Assembly (NCBI GenBank): GCA_001464315.1
Contig: LNFK01000048.1
Span: 1-52,893, forward strand
DNA: 52,893 nt
Direction of reading: 5' to 3'
From: Sphingomonadales bacterium Ga0077559
GTDB lineage: Bacteria > Pseudomonadota > Alphaproteobacteria > Sphingomonadales > Sphingomonadaceae
In this document: piece after piece, positions 51,624 through 52,893 of the stretch
Layout: every line of letters begins with the position of its first letter
Position numbering within the stretch: position 1 is the first letter of the stretch
Notes under the pieces: model-generated
Seen by the model: the letters and a program-made list of their open reading frames with translations, nothing else
Told to the model about the DNA's origin: nothing
Database searches by the model: none
Translations under genes and position numbers: made by a program

Positions 51624-52353
51624 ATAAATTCAAACGATCTTCGGCTTAACAAGACAAACCCACCTCCACTAACGTTGGCCAAAACAGCTTTTTCTCCATT
51701 TACGACTATCGGAAACGTCGGTAAATCACGTCCTTAATTCGGCTAATCTAGGGTCTGCTTTAAGGAGCAGCACAGGGTTCCGAATATGTCTTCAATTGGG
51801 CGCGAAGCTGTCGTCGCCAAATCTGTATGGATGGCTGCTATTTGGCCTCAATCTCCTAAAAGCTGCCGGTCCGCCGCCCTCAACTTTCCAGCCATTGGCA
51901 CCCCTTGATTTGTTCCACAGAAGCGGTCGTAGGTAGCCAGAAAATGTTAAGTCAACGAACGGCAGGTTTCGTGACGCCCGATTGGCTTACTGAACGGCGG
52001 CTTTGTTAGCGAAAGCTGTCGGCGAAAGCCCAACTGCAGCGATCAGTCATGTCTTCCCGACGGCGAAACCAGTCGTCACCAACAAGGCGGGAAATTGCAA
52101 GCGAAGTTGCCTAAATGGTACCGCTGGCGGCGCCTGATTAGCTACTACAAAGGATTGGCAATAGCAGGCGCTTGTTTCAGCGATGTTGATGGCTCCAGGA
52201 TCGACAGTAAAGTGAGCAGCGATAACGGGGCCCTAAGCTTAATGTTCCCCGGCGACCCGCCCGTAAATGTACAGTGTCAAATAACTGACCGAGGGAACGG
52301 GGATGTTGTCAGATAGCGTCAGCTCAGTCCAAATTAATTTGTAATCAAAGGCG
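51624..52353. other. 730-bp gap, non-coding and repeat-bearing
   Basis: Contains repeat copy R1 (51929-52017). A 73-codon frame at 52095-52316 has random-like composition. No gene, terminator or RNA recognised. Confidence 0.5.
51929..52017 (+). repeat. dispersed repeat, full copy (R1)
   Basis: About 89 bp, with a 56-bp core (51961-52016) differing at 7 positions from the copy at 52802-52857. Core blocks are GGCAGGTTTCGTGACGCCC and AACGGCGGCTTTGTTAGCG. Similarity extends about 30 bp upstream (GTAGGNAGC, AAAATGTNA). Confidence 0.8.
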
Positions 52354-52599
52354 CTATGAATTCTGACTCATAAAAGTAAACATGCCAGCAATCGCAATGC
52401 CAAACGCCATGATCATAACTCCTGCGATGCGCAGGATGTACGTTATCGCATCTTCCCGGTTCCCGTCTTCGGCGAACTGAGTTGGTTTTAAAGGACGACC
52501 AAGTACACGCCTGATCGCACTTTGCCGAAATGTCATGCAAAATCCCAAGATTGCGAGCGTGAGGCCAAACACGGCGATAGCAATAACATAGTCAGACAT
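52354..52599 (-). CDS. small two-helix membrane protein, function unknown
   Basis: An 81-residue protein with an N-terminal helix (YVIAIAVFGLTLAILGFCMTF), a short cytoplasmic segment containing a basic patch (RQSAIRRVLGRPLKP), and a C-terminal helix (ILRIAGVMIMAFGIAIAGMF). The ATG at 52599 is set by a strong AAAGGAGAG site at 5-6 nt. The frame continues to 52707 without a site. No family recognised. It lies between two copies of the dispersed repeat. Confidence 0.68.
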   Translation of the reverse strand: MSDYVIAIAVFGLTLAILGFCMTFRQSAIRRVLGRPLKPTQFAEDGNREDAITYILRIAGVMIMAFGIAIAGMFTFMSQNS

Positions 52600-52770
52600 G
52601 ATCTCTCCTTTAAGCACCAGCGATCCCACCAGTAGTTTGTTAAAGGCAACCGGCCCCAAAAAATGTTCCGCCATTAACGGATAAATTCTCAAGGAATGTG
52701 TTGCCAAGGGTAGCGCTTTTGGATGGTCTGAGGCGATTGGTATCGCTTGATGTGGTACGTATAAACTGTT

Positions 52771-52858
52771 GTAGGCAGCGAAAAATGTCAGGTGAACAAA
52801 AGGCAGGTTTCGTGACGCCCAATTAGCTCAATAAACGGCGGCTTTGTTAGCGGAAGGA
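52771..52858 (+). repeat. dispersed repeat, full copy (R2)
   Basis: About 88 bp, same orientation as R1 and 842 bp away; core 52802-52857. Ends GGCTTTGTTAGCGGAAGG. The window ends 35 bp later. Confidence 0.8.
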
Positions 52859-52893
52859 GCCATCTAGGCACAGCTGATTAAAGGGGATTGTCG

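Noticed and set aside
52095-52316. 73-codon ORF in the repeat-rich end
   Set aside because: Low-quality composition, no homology recognised, overlaps decayed DNA.
1-52893. CRISPR arrays, insertion sequences, prophage or integrase
   Set aside because: No regularly spaced repeats, transposase, integrase or phage structural genes were seen; the only repeats are the pair at 11.4/12.4 kb and the family at 48.6-52.9 kb.

Overview
The window looks like a chromosomal segment of a sphingomonad (Alphaproteobacteria, Sphingomonadales; a Sphingorhabdus/Sphingopyxis-like genome is my inference). The reasons are gene content (fused rhodanese-like/SQR protein, DcaP-type porin, CrbS/CrbR next to acs, many short exported proteins), GTTC-N7-GTTC LexA-box architecture, and moderately high GC. 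No phage, insertion sequence, rRNA operon or CRISPR array was seen.

Layout. 0-4.7 kb: 3' part of a Crp/Fnr-type regulator, tRNA-Leu(CAG), sppA, small lipoproteins, a tiny ORF with a near-maximal Shine-Dalgarno, and tlyA. 4.8-6.1 kb: two adjacent, apparently paralogous, frameshifted genes. 6.1-10.8 kb (minus strand): pyrD, ggt and a long-chain acyl-CoA synthetase. 10.9-13.7 kb: a candidate small RNA with a terminator, a small basic protein, tRNA-Thr(GGT), and two small exported proteins, each preceded by a copy of a 29-bp direct repeat. 13.85-15.3 kb: a three-gene unit (two small proteins plus a secreted S1/P1 nuclease) behind a LexA box that lies between the -35 and -10 elements. 15.5-23 kb: a sulfide/persulfide module. 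A peroxiredoxin and an ArsR/BigR-like repressor are divergent from a persulfide-dioxygenase-like MBL hydrolase, two YeeE/YedE half-transporters, a DUF2892 protein, a rhodanese-like/SQR fusion, a SulP permease and a methyltransferase. 23.2-25.4 kb: a penicillin-acylase family Ntn hydrolase.

26.2-35.5 kb is an acetate-utilisation locus. It holds the hybrid sensor kinase CrbS, its convergent response regulator CrbR, acetyl-CoA synthetase (translationally coupled to crbR), a divergent DcaP-type porin and an MHS-type MFS transporter. 35.7-38.9 kb has a membrane protein, a diguanylate cyclase with an inhibitory site, and a glycine-zipper lipoprotein. 39.2-45.5 kb is a stress-flavoured run: a P-type ATPase with an atypical PEEFP motif, coupled to a GH130 protein, then thioredoxin 2, a small membrane protein, and a cupin coupled to a SOUL-family lipoprotein. 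45.6-48.5 kb (minus) is an adaptor/permease/ATPase ABC exporter operon.

48.5-52.9 kb is decayed accessory DNA. It has four copies of a dispersed repeat, a broken thermonuclease-like gene, an orphan helical-repeat protein, a DUF1345 membrane protein and a small membrane protein. The most notable candidates for new biology are the SOS-controlled nuclease operon, the hyper-Shine-Dalgarno mini-ORF with its tandem hairpins, the orphan terminated RNA, and the P-type ATPase/GH130 pair.
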